Shown: positions 1-8,975 of the stretch, piece by piece
Numbering within the stretch: position 1 is the first letter of the stretch
Layout of the letters: each line of letters opens with the position of its first letter
Assembly (NCBI RefSeq): GCF_021601385.1
Contig: NZ_BQHO01000003.1
Span: 124,001-188,000, forward strand
Length of the DNA: 64,000 nucleotides
DNA from: Pseudomonas parasichuanensis
Lineage (GTDB): Bacteria > Pseudomonadota > Gammaproteobacteria > Pseudomonadales > Pseudomonadaceae
Direction of reading: 5' to 3'
The notes under the pieces: model-generated
What the model saw: only the letters and a program-made list of their open reading frames with translations
Databases searched by the model: none
Told to the model about the DNA's origin: nothing
Made by a program: the position numbers and the translations under genes

Positions 1-694
1 GCAGCTTGGGTGGGTTGCGCGGGAACACCGCCTGCAGTTGCGGCCAGACGAAGGTCAGCAGGGTCAGCGTATCCATGCGGCGCATGCCCTGCCCCTGCGG
101 CGCGGCCACGGTGACCTCGGTCTCGCCCAGGCGCGCACGGCGGCTGCCGAGGTTGCCGGCGAGCATCCAGCCGGTGGGGCGGTCGAACAGCCGCGAAACA
201 TCGTCGATACGGAATTTCTGCCGGCCGATGCGCGGCCAGGCGGTTTCCACGCTTTTCCAGCCCGCGGGCAATTCGAAGGTCAGGCGTGCCACCAGCTCGG
301 TACCGTCCTGCTGGTCGAGGCGCGCCGGCGGCACCAGTTGCTCGCCGCGCAGCAGGGCCCACTGCGCGGTGACACGGGCCTCATGGCTGGCGCCAGGCTG
401 CGCATGGTCGAGCAGTACCCGGTAGCTGAGGCTGGTCTTGCCCGGGGCCGGGCGCCACACACCGCGGCCACCCTGGGCCTGCCACTGGCCGTCGGCGAGG
501 AAGTCGCTGTAGGTGCCGCCCTGGCCCAGGTCGAAGTCCAGGCTGCGCACCACGCTGCCGTCGGCCAGGGTCAGGCGCACTTCGGCCTGGCCGCTTTGCG
601 GCAGCAGGCGCACCTGGTAATCGAGGTCGACTTTCTTCGCCAGTACCTGGGAACTGGCCAGCAGGCCAAGCAGCAGCAACAGCGGGCGACGCAT
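1..694 (-). CDS. Secreted protein of unknown function, C-terminus outside the window
   Basis: The frame starts at ATG 694 on the minus strand and runs off the left edge, so only about 231 N-terminal residues are seen. It opens with a clear signal peptide (MRRPLLLLLGLLASSQVLA), so the product is exported. The mature part looks beta-rich and contains WRPAPGKTSLSY, reminiscent of the N-terminal domain of M61 glycyl aminopeptidases. I cannot see an HExxH motif because the C-terminal part is missing. It lies just downstream of ycgN on the same strand (42 bp gap) and may be cotranscribed with it. The peptidase idea is only a resemblance. Confidence 0.6.
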   Translation of the reverse strand, partial: MRRPLLLLLGLLASSQVLAKKVDLDYQVRLLPQSGQAEVRLTLADGSVVRSLDFDLGQGGTYSDFLADGQWQAQGGRGVWRPAPGKTSLSYRVLLDHAQPGASHEARVTAQWALLRGEQLVPPARLDQQDGTELVARLTFELPAGWKSVETAWPRIGRQKFRIDDVSRLFDRPTGWMLAGNLGSRRARLGETEVTVAAPQGQGMRRMDTLTLLTFVWPQLQAVFPRNPPKL

Positions 695-736
695 ACAGAA
701 AACTCCTTGTTCCCCAGAGGCGAAAGCCCGGGCGAT

Positions 737-1186
737 TCAACCAGCGCGGAAAATCAGGTGATCTTCCCAGTCGTCTTCATCCACATCGTTTTCACTGAGC
801 ATGCGTCCGGACCGGGAAATGCGCTGCTCGTGGACTTGCTCGCGGTCGCCGCTGACCAGGTGATGCCAGGCCGGCAGGTCCTTGCCCTCGCTGACCAGGC
901 GATAACCGCAGGTGGGCGGCAGCCACTTGAACTGGTCGGCCTTGCCCGGGGTGAGCTGGATGCAGTCGGGCACCTGGGCGAAGCGGTTGGGGTAGTCGCT
1001 GCACTGGCAGGTGGTGAGGTCGAGCAGCTTGCAGGCGATGCTCGTGTAATAGACGCTGTTGTCTTCTTCGTCCTCGAGCTTCTGCAGGCAGCACAGGCCG
1101 CAGCCGTCGCACAGCGACTCCCACTCGCGCGGGTCGAGTTCTTCGAGGGTCTTGCGCCGCCAGAAGGGCGCGGTGTCGGCGATCAT
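737..1186 (-). CDS. ycgN: YcgN family protein (UPF0260), cysteine-cluster protein
   Basis: About 149 aa, the usual length of the family. Residues 25-35 hold the hallmark [11 protein letters not shown] cluster, followed by further cysteines ([16 protein letters not shown] and PPTCGYR), a pattern expected to bind an Fe-S cluster or zinc. The biochemical role is unknown. An upstream ATG at 1207 is in frame, but MIADTAPFW is the family-like start. In gammaproteobacteria the gene often lies near ycgL and rnd, and both are found a few kilobases away here. The family assignment is firm, the function is not. Confidence 0.9.
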   Translation of the reverse strand: MIADTAPFWRRKTLEELDPREWESLCDGCGLCCLQKLEDEEDNSVYYTSIACKLLDLTTCQCSDYPNRFAQVPDCIQLTPGKADQFKWLPPTCGYRLVSEGKDLPAWHHLVSGDREQVHEQRISRSGRMLSENDVDEDDWEDHLIFRAG

Positions 1187-1331
1187 CACACGTATTCCTG
1201 CAATCAACTTGAATCCGCGGCGCGCGGCGGCGCCAGTCTAGAGGCTGTCCGGCGGCAACGCCAGACCGCTTGTCAGTGCTTGCCGGACGCAGTAGCGTGC
1301 GGTCTTTACCCCGCCCACTGCAGGAGCAGCC

Positions 1332-1925
1332 ATGAGCGCCACCCCTCGTATCGCCGACTACGCCATCAACGAGCAGTTCATCAACCGCTGGTCGCCACGC
1401 GCCTTCACCGCCGAGCCGATCAGCCAGGAGACCCTGCTGAGCTTCCTCGAAGCCGCGCGCTGGGCGCCGTCGGCCTACAACTCGCAGCCTTGGCGCTTCC
1501 TTTATGCGCGCCGCGACACGCCGAGCTGGGAGCGCTACCTGGGCATCCTCAACGAGTTCAACCGCAGCTGGGCGCAGCAGGCTTCGGCGCTGGTGCTGGT
1601 GATTTCCAAGACCACCTTCGCCGCACCGGGCTCGGATGAAGAAAAGCCGGCGCTGTGGCACACCTTCGACACCGGTTCCGCCTGGGGCCACCTGGCGCTG
1701 CAGGCCAGCATCAGCGGCTGGCACACCCATGGCATGGCCGGTTTCGACCAGGACCTGGCCCGCCGCGAGCTGAAGATCCCCGAGGGCTACGCACTGCATG
1801 CGATGGTGGCGATCGGCAAACTGGGCGACAAGGCGACCCTGGCCGAGGGCCTGCAGGCCCGCGAAGTGCCGAGCCCGCGCCGGCCGCTGAGCGAGCTGGC
1901 GGCTGAGGGTGAGTTCAGTCTTTAA
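1332..1925 (+). CDS. Nitroreductase family FMN oxidoreductase
   Basis: 197 aa. The N-terminal half carries the nitroreductase-fold pattern: an RWSPRAF segment, then EAARWAPSAYNSQPWRF, which forms the FMN phosphate and isoalloxazine site. The C-terminal part has the usual glycine-rich AIGKLGDKA turn. Such enzymes reduce nitro compounds, quinones or flavins with NAD(P)H as cytoplasmic homodimers. The substrate cannot be read from the sequence. The gene stands alone, divergent from ycgN, with GGAGCAGCC just before the ATG. A REP pair follows the stop codon. Confidence 0.9.
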   Translation: MSATPRIADYAINEQFINRWSPRAFTAEPISQETLLSFLEAARWAPSAYNSQPWRFLYARRDTPSWERYLGILNEFNRSWAQQASALVLVISKTTFAAPGSDEEKPALWHTFDTGSAWGHLALQASISGWHTHGMAGFDQDLARRELKIPEGYALHAMVAIGKLGDKATLAEGLQAREVPSPRRPLSELAAEGEFSL

Positions 1926-1942
1926 GCGGTAGGTTGCCTGCC

Positions 1943-2021
1943 CTGGCCCCATCGCTGGCAAGCCAGCTCCCACAACGGCAAACGTGACCCTGCGGGAGCC
2001 GGCTTGCCGGCGATAGGGCCT
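1943..2021. repeat. REP inverted pair
   Basis: Two palindromic REP units in opposite orientation (cores GCTGGCAAGCCAGC and GCCGGCTTGCCGGC, each with a TCCCACA or GGGAG tail) lie between the convergent ends of the nitroreductase and the hydroxyacid dehydrogenase. The left unit has the diverged CTGGC stem. Confidence 0.85.
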
Positions 2022-2024
2022 CAA

Positions 2025-2957
2025 TCAGTACCCGCGGGCGAAATCCACTTCGCCGCGCAACCCCTGCCCTGCCTCATACGCCCGCATATTCTCGACGAAC
2101 AGACGCACCATCGCCGGCGGCGAGGTCGGCGCCGAGCTGTGCCCGGTCAGCAGCAGCCCCCAGGCCGTCCAGAACGGGTGCCGTTGAGGCAACGGCTCCT
2201 GTCGGCAGACATCGATCACCGCACCGGCCAGATAGCCTTCCTTGAGTGCCTCGACCAGGTCCGCGTCGACCACCGCCGCGCCACGCCCGGCATTGATGAA
2301 CAATGCGCTGGGCTGGAAGCGCTTGAACAGCGCCGTATCGTAGAGGTCATGGGTGGCCGGGGTATCGGGCAGCAGGTTGAGCACGTAGTCGGCCTGCCCG
2401 ACCATGCGTGGCAACTGGTCGAGCCCGACCACCTCGACGAACGGCGCCTGCTCACGGGCGCTGCTGGCCACGCCGTACAGGGTCACGCCAAAGGGCACGA
2501 GGAACTCGGCGACCCGCTGGCCGATGTCGCCCGTGCCGACGATCAATACCCGGCGCCCTTCCAGGCTGCGCCCGGGGCGGTCGTCCCAGCGCCGCTCGAC
2601 CTGGCTGACCAGGCGCGACAACACTTCGCGCTCGTGCACCAGCATGTAGGTGAGCATGTACTCGGCCATCACCTGGCCGAAGATGCCCACTGCCCGGGTC
2701 AGGCGGTAGTCACGCGGCAGCGCATCGGCCAGCAGCGGAGTGATGCCGGCCCAGGTCGATTGCATCCACTCAGGTTTATGGCCCTGGCGCAGCAGGCTGG
2801 CCAGCAGGTCCGGCTGGCCCAGCCACACCGGGCATTCGGCGGCGAAGCGCGCCAGTTCGGCGGAGTCGCCGCTGGTCAGCACTTCCAGGTCCGGTGCCGC
2901 CTCACCGAGCAGGCGGGCGTAGTTGGCATGATCCTGTTCAGCGATCAGTACGCGCAT
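2025..2957 (-). CDS. D-2-hydroxyacid dehydrogenase (glyoxylate/hydroxypyruvate reductase A-like)
   Basis: 310 aa from ATG 2957; a further in-frame ATG at 2981 lies only 4 bp from the terminator hairpin of ycgL. The NAD(P)-binding glycine motif VLIVGTGDIGQRVAEFL sits near residue 137. INAGRGAAVVDADLVEAL and the catalytic-His region (HPFWTAWGLLLTGHSSAPT) follow in the order typical of the family. The N-terminal domain is short and of GhrA type. The likely reaction is reduction of glyoxylate, hydroxypyruvate or a related 2-oxoacid in the cytoplasm. The gene has its own promoter space, because ycgL upstream ends in a terminator. Confidence 0.88.
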   Translation of the reverse strand: MRVLIAEQDHANYARLLGEAAPDLEVLTSGDSAELARFAAECPVWLGQPDLLASLLRQGHKPEWMQSTWAGITPLLADALPRDYRLTRAVGIFGQVMAEYMLTYMLVHEREVLSRLVSQVERRWDDRPGRSLEGRRVLIVGTGDIGQRVAEFLVPFGVTLYGVASSAREQAPFVEVVGLDQLPRMVGQADYVLNLLPDTPATHDLYDTALFKRFQPSALFINAGRGAAVVDADLVEALKEGYLAGAVIDVCRQEPLPQRHPFWTAWGLLLTGHSSAPTSPPAMVRLFVENMRAYEAGQGLRGEVDFARGY

Positions 2958-2984
2958 GTGAAACACAACCTTGGCAAACAACGA

Positions 2985-3007
2985 AAACGGCCCGCCAGGC
3001 GGGCCGC
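2985..3007 (-). terminator. Intrinsic terminator after ycgL
   Basis: On the minus strand a GC stem, GCGGCCCGCC paired with GGCGGGCC around a short loop, is followed by GTTTTCGTT. It lies 25 bp downstream of the ycgL stop and just upstream of the hydroxyacid dehydrogenase start. Confidence 0.7.
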
Positions 3008-3032
3008 AGCTATGAGGGTGACCGTGGCCGAA

Positions 3033-3326
3033 TCAGACCGGGTCGTTGCGGCGCAACAACTCTTCGGGCAGGTGCTCGATGTACTCGTCGTCCGGCGGCG
3101 GCATCTGCAGGTGGTAACCCTGGCTGTCGAGGTTCTCCAGCACTTTCACGATGTCCTCGCGGGCCAGCTTGCGCTCCGGGGTCAGCACCAGGTCGAAGGC
3201 GTGCATCGGGGTGCCGAAGATTGGCAACAGGCCTTCCGGCATGCGCTCCAGGCCGTCGGCCTTGAGCACATAGAGGTACATGCCGTTCTTGCGTGGGCTC
3301 TTGTAGATCGAGCAGATACGTTTCAT
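3033..3326 (-). CDS. ycgL: YcgL domain protein
   Basis: 97 aa, the normal family length. It starts [20 protein letters not shown] and contains the conserved [11 protein letters not shown] and GYHLQMPPP segments. YcgL proteins are small alpha/beta proteins without an assigned reaction. The start codon overlaps the rnd stop by 4 bp (ATGA arrangement), so translation is probably coupled to rnd. A terminator follows, making rnd-ycgL a two-gene operon. This pairing is conserved in many gammaproteobacteria. Confidence 0.92.
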   Translation of the reverse strand: MKRICSIYKSPRKNGMYLYVLKADGLERMPEGLLPIFGTPMHAFDLVLTPERKLAREDIVKVLENLDSQGYHLQMPPPDDEYIEHLPEELLRRNDPV

Positions 3327-4456
3327 TTAGCGTCTCCGGCGCCTGCCAGGTCGTCCAGCAGGGCCTGGCCCATACGCTCGCGACGCCAGCCGCGCAGCGA
3401 ATCGGGCAGTTGATAGGGGCCGTCGGGGTAGCCGCTCTTGAGCAGGGCTTCGAGGGTCTTCTTGCGCAGCATCAGCTCCGGGGCGATCTGCAGGCGCTCG
3501 CCTTCGGCCTGGCCGATGGCGCGCAGGCGCTTGAGGATGCCGGCGGCCTCGATCGGCAGCGGCTCAGGCAAGCGCTGCGGCCACTGTTCGGCGGGAAGGC
3601 CGGCGGCGCGCTTGATCAGCTGGATGAGGAACTCGCCGTCCTGGCGGATGGTACGCGGGTGCATCTCTTCGATCTTGCCCAAGGCCTGCAGGCTGCTGGG
3701 CTGGCCCTTGGCCATGGGCCACAACGAGTGTTCCTTGAGGATACGGTTGCGCGGCACGTCGCGGCTGCGGGCCTCGCGCTCGCGCCAGGCGCACAGCTCG
3801 CGCAGCACAGCCAACTGCTGAGGGCCCAGCTTCCAGGCCAGCTTGACGTCGCGGTACAGGGTTTCGGGCTCGACTTCGCGGCGCAGCGCAGCCACCAGCT
3901 CGGCGCCGTCGTCGAGCACCCAGGCGTACTTGTCGTCGGAGAGTTTCGGGCGCAGCACGCTGAACAGCTCGGCCAGGTGCACGGCATCCTCGGCGGCGTA
4001 GCTCACCTGGGTATCGGACAGCGGGCGCTGCAGCCAGTCGGAGCGGGTCTCGCCCTTGGGCAGTTCAAGCCCGAGGACTTCCTGCACCAGGCGCGAATAG
4101 CCCATGGAGAAGCCGATGTTCAGGTAGCCGGCGGCCAGCTGGGTGTCGAACAGCGGCTGCGGCAGCTTGCCGGTCAGGCGCAGCAGCACTTCGAGGTCTT
4201 CGCTGCAGGCGTGCAGCACCTTGACCACGGCCGTGTCGTCGAGCAGTTCGCCCAACGGCTGCCAGTCCTTGATCAGCAAAGGGTCGATGAGGTAGGCGTG
4301 CTCGCCGACGCCCACCTGGATCAGGCCGGCTTTCGGGTAGAAGGTGTCGACCCGCATGAATTCGGTGTCGAGCGCTACGAAGGGCAGTTCGCGCCAGCTT
4401 TGGCAGTGTTCGGCCAGGGTCTGGTCGTCACGGATCCAGTGAATTTCGATGGCCAC
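3323..4456 (-). CDS. rnd: Ribonuclease D
   Basis: 377 aa. The 3'-5' exonuclease domain has the DEDD signature: DTEF near residue 30, the [10 protein letters not shown] block near residue 100, and the [12 protein letters not shown] block near residue 175, which carries the Tyr of the DEDDy subclass. An HRDC nucleic-acid-binding domain follows from about residue 210 ([26 protein letters not shown]). The enzyme trims the 3' ends of tRNA precursors in the cytoplasm. It is the first gene of the rnd-ycgL operon. Confidence 0.95.
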   Translation of the reverse strand: MAIEIHWIRDDQTLAEHCQSWRELPFVALDTEFMRVDTFYPKAGLIQVGVGEHAYLIDPLLIKDWQPLGELLDDTAVVKVLHACSEDLEVLLRLTGKLPQPLFDTQLAAGYLNIGFSMGYSRLVQEVLGLELPKGETRSDWLQRPLSDTQVSYAAEDAVHLAELFSVLRPKLSDDKYAWVLDDGAELVAALRREVEPETLYRDVKLAWKLGPQQLAVLRELCAWREREARSRDVPRNRILKEHSLWPMAKGQPSSLQALGKIEEMHPRTIRQDGEFLIQLIKRAAGLPAEQWPQRLPEPLPIEAAGILKRLRAIGQAEGERLQIAPELMLRKKTLEALLKSGYPDGPYQLPDSLRGWRRERMGQALLDDLAGAGDAK

Positions 4457-4607
4457 GAGGCTCTCCCACTAACATTGGCGCGCAGTATATACGGCGCGGC
4501 CCCTGGGGGTGAAACCTCGCGCCATCCATGGTGCCGGGCGGTCGCCCGGAACAGTGACCGGACTTCATCATCGCGAGCTTGCTCCGCGATGGCATAAACA
4601 CCGTGGT
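4457..4607. other. Intergenic gap between eptA-like gene and rnd
   Basis: This 151-bp spacer holds the rnd promoter region and, at 4572-4592, a short hairpin (ATCGCG paired with CGCGAT around an AGCTTGCTC loop) that resembles a different, shorter palindrome class from the REPs elsewhere. I see no reading frame of interest. Confidence 0.5.
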
Positions 4608-6245
4608 TCAGCGCCCTGCCGCCATCCACGGCCGGCAGCTGGCGAACATGTCCAGCGATTGCTGGTAGACCTGGGTGCGCACCTGCAACAGGCCGAGCAT
4701 CGAGTGGAACAGGTTGTCCTGGGACAGCGGCGCGTCGCGCAGCTTGGCCAGACAGTCGGTGTCCAGGCCGAAGTCCTGCTGGTAGCTGTCGGAGAACCAG
4801 GTCAGCAGCGGCACGTGCTTCTGCTGGTCCGGCGCCATCACATAGGGGGTGCCGTGCAGGTAGAGGTTGTATTCACCCAATGACTCGCCGTGGTCGGACA
4901 GGTAGATCATCGCCGTGTCGACCTTGTCCTGCTTGCTGCGCAGGGTGTCGATCAGCGAGGCGAGCACCTTGTCGGTGTAGGCCAGGGTATTGTCATAACC
5001 ATTGACGATTTCCTGCTGGCTGCACTGGTTCAGCGCATTGCTGCGGCACACCGGGGTAAACGGCTCGCTGCCCGTCGGGTAACGCTTGAAGTACTCGGGG
5101 CCGTGGCTGCCCATCTGGTGCAGCACCAGCACGGTGTCCTGGTCGAGGTTGTCGATCAGCTCGCCCAGGCCCTGCAGGAGGATCTCGTCGTGGCACTCGC
5201 CGTTGGCGCACAGGGCCGGGTCGGTGAGGTTGCTCACGTCGACGAACTGCACGCGGTCGCAGGTGCCCTTGCAGCCGGACTGGTTGTCACGCCATTGCAC
5301 GGTGAGGCCTGCGCGCTGGAGGATGTCGAGCAGGCCTTCGCGGTTCTTGGCCACGCGGGCGTCATAGTCCTTGCGGGTCATGCCGGAGAACATGCACGGC
5401 ACCGACACGGCGGTTTCGGTACCGCACGAGTGCACATCGGTAAAGCTCAGCAGGCCCTGCTGTCTGGCCAGGTTCGGCGTAGTGTCGCGGGCATAGCCCA
5501 GCAGGCCGAAGTTCTCGGCGCGGGCACTTTCCCCCACCACCAGCACGGTCAGCGACTTGCGCTCATGGTGCTGCCAGGCGGCATCGCGACGGGCATCCGT
5601 GCCGTAGGGCTGGAAGGGACGAGCCGCAGTACCGATTTTTTCGCTGACATAACCGATGGACGCACCGACGATATTGCTCGGGGTAAGCATCAGGCGCAGT
5701 TCGTGGTGGTTGCGAAACAGCGACGAAAGCCCTTGGTAGTTGACCAGTGCCACCGAGCCCAGCGCTGCCACACAAGCACCCGTCACCACCAACTTGCCCA
5801 GCACTTCGCGATACCAGGGGCGATAGGCGATTCTTGCCTTCCACACCAACAACGACGGCAGCACACCGAGCAGCACGATATACAGCGCAAACTTGATCGA
5901 CAGCAGGTCACGCACTTCCGCCACGTTGGTTTCCGCCACATTGCGGAACATGCCGGTATCGATCAGCACGCCATATTGATTCATGAAGTACGCAACACCC
6001 GCGCCACTCATGAACAACAGGATCAATATCGGTTTCAACACATACTTGAATGCCAGCAAGGTCAATATCAGGTTGAAGGCGAACAACATCAGCACGGCGA
6101 ACGCCAGGCCCAGCCACAACCCCACCATGCCGGGCGGCACGATGGTTTGCAGGTGTTGCCAAAGGAAGGTGTTCAAGCCGATCAACAGGTAAAGGCTGGC
6201 CAGCAGCGTGACCCATTCAGTCCGCAGGGATTTGACGTTGAGCAT
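4608..6245 (-). CDS. eptA: Phosphoethanolamine transferase (EptA-like, lipid A modification)
   Basis: 545 aa. Five N-terminal membrane helices (about residues 10-175) precede a periplasmic sulfatase-fold domain. The zinc site and nucleophile region read VLVVGESARAENFGLLGY and CGTETAVSVPCMFSGM, where the Thr is the expected phosphoethanolamine acceptor. The later metal ligands read YLSDHGESLGEY and LHGTPYV. Paired cysteines (CKGTC, CANGEC, CRSNALNQC) fit the disulfides of EptA/MCR-type periplasmic domains. These enzymes add phosphoethanolamine to lipid A phosphates, lowering surface charge and polymyxin binding. The gene is monocistronic. A second family member, cptA, lies at 43.4 kb. Confidence 0.88.
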   Translation of the reverse strand: MLNVKSLRTEWVTLLASLYLLIGLNTFLWQHLQTIVPPGMVGLWLGLAFAVLMLFAFNLILTLLAFKYVLKPILILLFMSGAGVAYFMNQYGVLIDTGMFRNVAETNVAEVRDLLSIKFALYIVLLGVLPSLLVWKARIAYRPWYREVLGKLVVTGACVAALGSVALVNYQGLSSLFRNHHELRLMLTPSNIVGASIGYVSEKIGTAARPFQPYGTDARRDAAWQHHERKSLTVLVVGESARAENFGLLGYARDTTPNLARQQGLLSFTDVHSCGTETAVSVPCMFSGMTRKDYDARVAKNREGLLDILQRAGLTVQWRDNQSGCKGTCDRVQFVDVSNLTDPALCANGECHDEILLQGLGELIDNLDQDTVLVLHQMGSHGPEYFKRYPTGSEPFTPVCRSNALNQCSQQEIVNGYDNTLAYTDKVLASLIDTLRSKQDKVDTAMIYLSDHGESLGEYNLYLHGTPYVMAPDQQKHVPLLTWFSDSYQQDFGLDTDCLAKLRDAPLSQDNLFHSMLGLLQVRTQVYQQSLDMFASCRPWMAAGR

Positions 6246-6339
6246 GGCATTCGCAGGTAGAGTTCATGAGCGGCCAGGGTGCCCGGACGGGCACCTTGGG
6301 AAGTTGGCCGAACTCTAAGAAGGCTAGCATCAATTTTTT

Positions 6340-6355
6340 GTGAAAAACTTGGTAA
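6340..6355 (-). promoter_or_regulatory. Possible weak ColR-type box upstream of eptA
   Basis: Read on the minus strand the site is TTACCAAGTTTTTCAC. It contains the TTTTTCAC half of the ColR consensus as I recall it (YYNASNNYTTTTTCAC), but misses two defined positions in the other half. It sits about 95-110 bp upstream of the eptA-like start in an A+T-rich promoter region. Suggestive only. Confidence 0.3.
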
Positions 6356-6405
6356 CAATTGGTCGGGACGCGACTTTCATCAATTAAACAAGTTTCATTC
6401 AGCCT

Positions 6406-6774
6406 TTATTCAGCCGGCAGGCGCAGCTTGGCGTAAGGCTCTCGGTCGATGTCCAGCACCTCCACGCACAGCTGGATGTCCAATCCGGCCTGGGCAGGGA
6501 TCGCGTCCTGCAGCACCGCCAACAGGCTGTTCGACAACTGCTGCTTCACCTGCTCGGAACGCCCGCTGAGGATCGCCAGGCGGACATGGGCGAAGGCTCG
6601 CTCGCCCGGTGCCGTGCCCACCCGGTACCTGGCGAAGGCCTGGGCGCGGCTCTTGATGTCGGCTTCGTCGGCGAACTGGCCGCTGCCTACCAGGGCGTGG
6701 TTCAGGCGCAACAGCAGCACATCGACGTTGAGTTCACGCAGGTTGTCGCTGTATTCCAGGTTCAGGTGAGGCAT
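6406..6774 (-). CDS. 5-carboxymethyl-2-hydroxymuconate delta-isomerase family protein
   Basis: 122 aa starting MPHLNLEYSDN; an in-frame ATG six codons upstream is less family-like. After removal of Met the N-terminal Pro is the general base of the tautomerase superfamily, and PHLxxEYSxN is the signature of CHMI (HpaF-type) proteins. No other homoprotocatechuate genes are nearby, so the physiological substrate is uncertain. The gene stands alone between eptA and the divergent ydcH-like gene. Confidence 0.85.
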   Translation of the reverse strand: MPHLNLEYSDNLRELNVDVLLLRLNHALVGSGQFADEADIKSRAQAFARYRVGTAPGERAFAHVRLAILSGRSEQVKQQLSNSLLAVLQDAIPAQAGLDIQLCVEVLDIDREPYAKLRLPAE

Positions 6775-6890
6775 GGCGCAGGTTCCGGTCACGGGAAAAG
6801 ATCTGACAGACTACTCCAGTCCCCCAGTAGGGCAAAGGCGACTATCCTCATGGTTCAGGCCCGTTCGCCAACCCTGAAAGAGGTGAAGAA

Positions 6891-7127
6891 ATGCCAGTTC
6901 CGCACGATTTGCTCGCAGACCTGCACGTTAGCGCCGACCAATTCCAGGCCCTGATCGACAAGAACCAGGACCTGCACAAGCTGCACAAGGACTACAACGC
7001 CAAGGACAAGGAAGTGCTGGCTGCCGAAGCCAACGGCACCGCCGATGACAAGGTCAACCTGCTGCGCAAGGAGCGGCTGCTGATCAAGGACAAGATCGAA
7101 CGGATCATCCATCCGCCCAAGTCCTAA
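6891..7127 (+). CDS. YdcH family (DUF465) small helical protein
   Basis: 78 aa, almost entirely helical and charged, with the family-typical segment LHKLHKDYNAKDKEVLAAE and the ending LLRKERLLIKDKIERII. The function of DUF465 proteins is unknown. A ribosome-binding AAAGAGGTGAAG precedes the ATG by a few bases. The open frame on the opposite strand here is a shadow. Confidence 0.85.
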   Translation: MPVPHDLLADLHVSADQFQALIDKNQDLHKLHKDYNAKDKEVLAAEANGTADDKVNLLRKERLLIKDKIERIIHPPKS

Positions 7128-7140
7128 ATCGCATTCCATC

Positions 7141-7163
7141 GGGGCCGCTGCGCGGCCCCAAAA
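7141..7163. terminator. Possible shared terminator hairpin
   Basis: A GC stem (GGGGCCGC paired with GCGGCCCC) lies between the convergent ends of the ydcH-like gene and the PLP enzyme. There is no strong U-tract after it on either strand, so its activity as a terminator is uncertain. Confidence 0.4.
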
Positions 7164-7165
7164 TC

Positions 7166-8335
7166 TCAAGCCTGAGCCGAAGCCTGCAGCGCCACATCCA
7201 GATCCTCGATCAGATCGCGATAATCCTCGATCCCCATCGACAACCGCACCAGGTTCTCGCTGATCCCCATCACGCCCTTCTGCTCCGGGCTCAGCGAGTT
7301 GTGCGACATGCTCCAGGAATGGTTGATCATGCTCTCCACCCCGCCCAGCGAATCGGCCAGGACGAAGATCTGCAGCGCCTCGACCAGGCGATTGACCGCG
7401 GCCCGGTCACCCTTGATGCGAATCGCCACCACGGCCCCGCCGGTGCGCATCTGGCGCTTGCACAGCTCATGCTGCGGGTGGCTCTCCAACCCCGGGTAGT
7501 ACACCTGCTCGACCTGCGGATGGCCTTCCAGGTACTGCGCCACGCGCAGGGCGTTTGCGCTCTGGCGCTCCATGCGCACGTCGAGGGTCTTCAGCCCGCG
7601 CAGCGCCAGGTAGCAGTCGAACGGCCCCTGGATCGCGCCCACCGCCATGCTGATCTTGCGCAGGCGCCCCAGCAGCGCGTCGTTGGCCGCCACCACCACG
7701 CCGCCGGTGAGGTCGGAGTGGCCGCCGATGTACTTGCTCGCCGAGTGCATCACCAGGTCCACGCCCAGGGTGATCGGCTGCTGGTTCCACGGCGAACAGA
7801 AGGTGTTGTCGATGCAGGTCATGATGCCGCGGGCACGGGCCAGGTCGCAGACCGCCTTGATATCCACCAGGTGCAGCAGCGGGTTGGTCGGCGACTCGAT
7901 CCAGATCAGTTGCGTGTCCGGGCGGATCGCCGCGGCCACGGCTTCCACGTCGTTGAGGTCGACGTAGGTGGTGGTCAGGCCCGAGGTGCGCCCGCGGTAG
8001 TCTTCCAGCAGGCGGAAGGTGCCGCCGTAGACACCGTTCATCACCACCACATGGGCGTCCTTGGACAGCAGTTCGAGCACCGTGGCCGTAGCGCTGACGC
8101 CAGAAGCACAGGCCACCGCGCCGACACCTTCCTCAAGGGCCGCCACGCAGGTCTCATAGGCATGCCGGGTGGGGTTGCTGACGCGGCTGTAGGCGTATTC
8201 AGGGTTATCGTCCAGGCCACGCTTGATGAACGAGCTGGAGGTGACGATGGCCGGGAAGATGGCGTTGTCGGCAACGCTGGACTGCTCGCCGGCGTGGATG
8301 GTGCGGGTGGCGAAATTGCGCGGCTTTTCGGACAT
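7166..8335 (-). CDS. Cystathionine gamma-synthase/lyase-type PLP enzyme
   Basis: 389 aa from ATG 8335 (MSEKPRNFATRTIHAG). The PLP lysine is K201 in HSASKYIGGHSDLTGGVV. Other Cys/Met-metabolism markers are SRVSNPTR near residue 50, ESPTNP near 147 and DNTF near 176. At the position where methionine gamma-lyase has its key Cys, this protein reads YGGTFRL (residues 103-109), as in cystathionine synthases and lyases, which argues against methionine gamma-lyase. The reaction is therefore transsulfuration through cystathionine; direction and exact substrate are open. It is divergent from an Lrp-family gene that probably controls it. Confidence 0.88.
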   Translation of the reverse strand: MSEKPRNFATRTIHAGEQSSVADNAIFPAIVTSSSFIKRGLDDNPEYAYSRVSNPTRHAYETCVAALEEGVGAVACASGVSATATVLELLSKDAHVVVMNGVYGGTFRLLEDYRGRTSGLTTTYVDLNDVEAVAAAIRPDTQLIWIESPTNPLLHLVDIKAVCDLARARGIMTCIDNTFCSPWNQQPITLGVDLVMHSASKYIGGHSDLTGGVVVAANDALLGRLRKISMAVGAIQGPFDCYLALRGLKTLDVRMERQSANALRVAQYLEGHPQVEQVYYPGLESHPQHELCKRQMRTGGAVVAIRIKGDRAAVNRLVEALQIFVLADSLGGVESMINHSWSMSHNSLSPEQKGVMGISENLVRLSMGIEDYRDLIEDLDVALQASAQA

Positions 8336-8500
8336 GGTCGGGTCCATTGACTAGGGGTGGAAAAGCGCAACTATCTCATATCCGCCACCGACCGGCGCCA
8401 GCCAGAACATTATTACCTTATGCGAGCCTTGCCGATTCCAAGCTGCACCGCCAACGGCTAATCTCGGGAAACTTTTTCTCGCCTGGAGCCCAAGAGTGGC

Positions 8501-8959
8501 ATGGACAGTTTCGACCAGCACATCCTCACCCTGCTCCAGCGCGACGCCTCGATTTCGCTCAAGGACCTGGCCGAAGCGGTCAACCTGACCACCACCCCCT
8601 GCTGGAAGCGGGTCAAGCGCCTGGAGGACGAAGGTTATATCCGCGGCCGGGTTGCCCTGCTCGACCCCGAACGCCTGGGCCTGGGCCTGACGGTGTTCGT
8701 CCAGCTCAAGACCCAGCGCCACGACAGCGCCTGGCTGGCGCAATTCGCCGCCACGGTGACGGCGTTCGAGGAGGTGATGGAGGTGTACCGCATGTCCGGT
8801 GACTGGGACTACATGCTGCGGGTGGTGGTGGCTGACATAAAGGCCTACGACTCCTTCTACAAGAAGCTGATCACCAGCACCGACGGGTTGTCGAACATCA
8901 CCTCGAGCTTTGCCATGGAGCAGATGAAGTACACCACGGCGTATCCGGTGAGCCGCTGA
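8501..8959 (+). CDS. Lrp/AsnC family transcriptional regulator
   Basis: 152 aa with an N-terminal winged helix ([30 protein letters not shown], residues 16-45) and a C-terminal ACT-like RAM domain ([20 protein letters not shown]), the classic Lrp plan. It starts at ATG 8501. The 165-bp space to the divergent cystathionine enzyme (8336-8500) would hold both promoters. An amino-acid effector is likely, and sulfur amino acids are suggested by the neighbour. A REP pair follows the stop. Confidence 0.92.
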   Translation: MDSFDQHILTLLQRDASISLKDLAEAVNLTTTPCWKRVKRLEDEGYIRGRVALLDPERLGLGLTVFVQLKTQRHDSAWLAQFAATVTAFEEVMEVYRMSGDWDYMLRVVVADIKAYDSFYKKLITSTDGLSNITSSFAMEQMKYTTAYPVSR

Positions 8960-8975
8960 TTCCGCTGCCTGCAGG

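Noticed and set aside
38-1639. A 533-codon plus-strand open frame at the left edge.
   Set aside because: It runs antisense to a secreted protein with a signal peptide and to ycgN, and then in the wrong frame through the nitroreductase. Its protein has no coherent domain.
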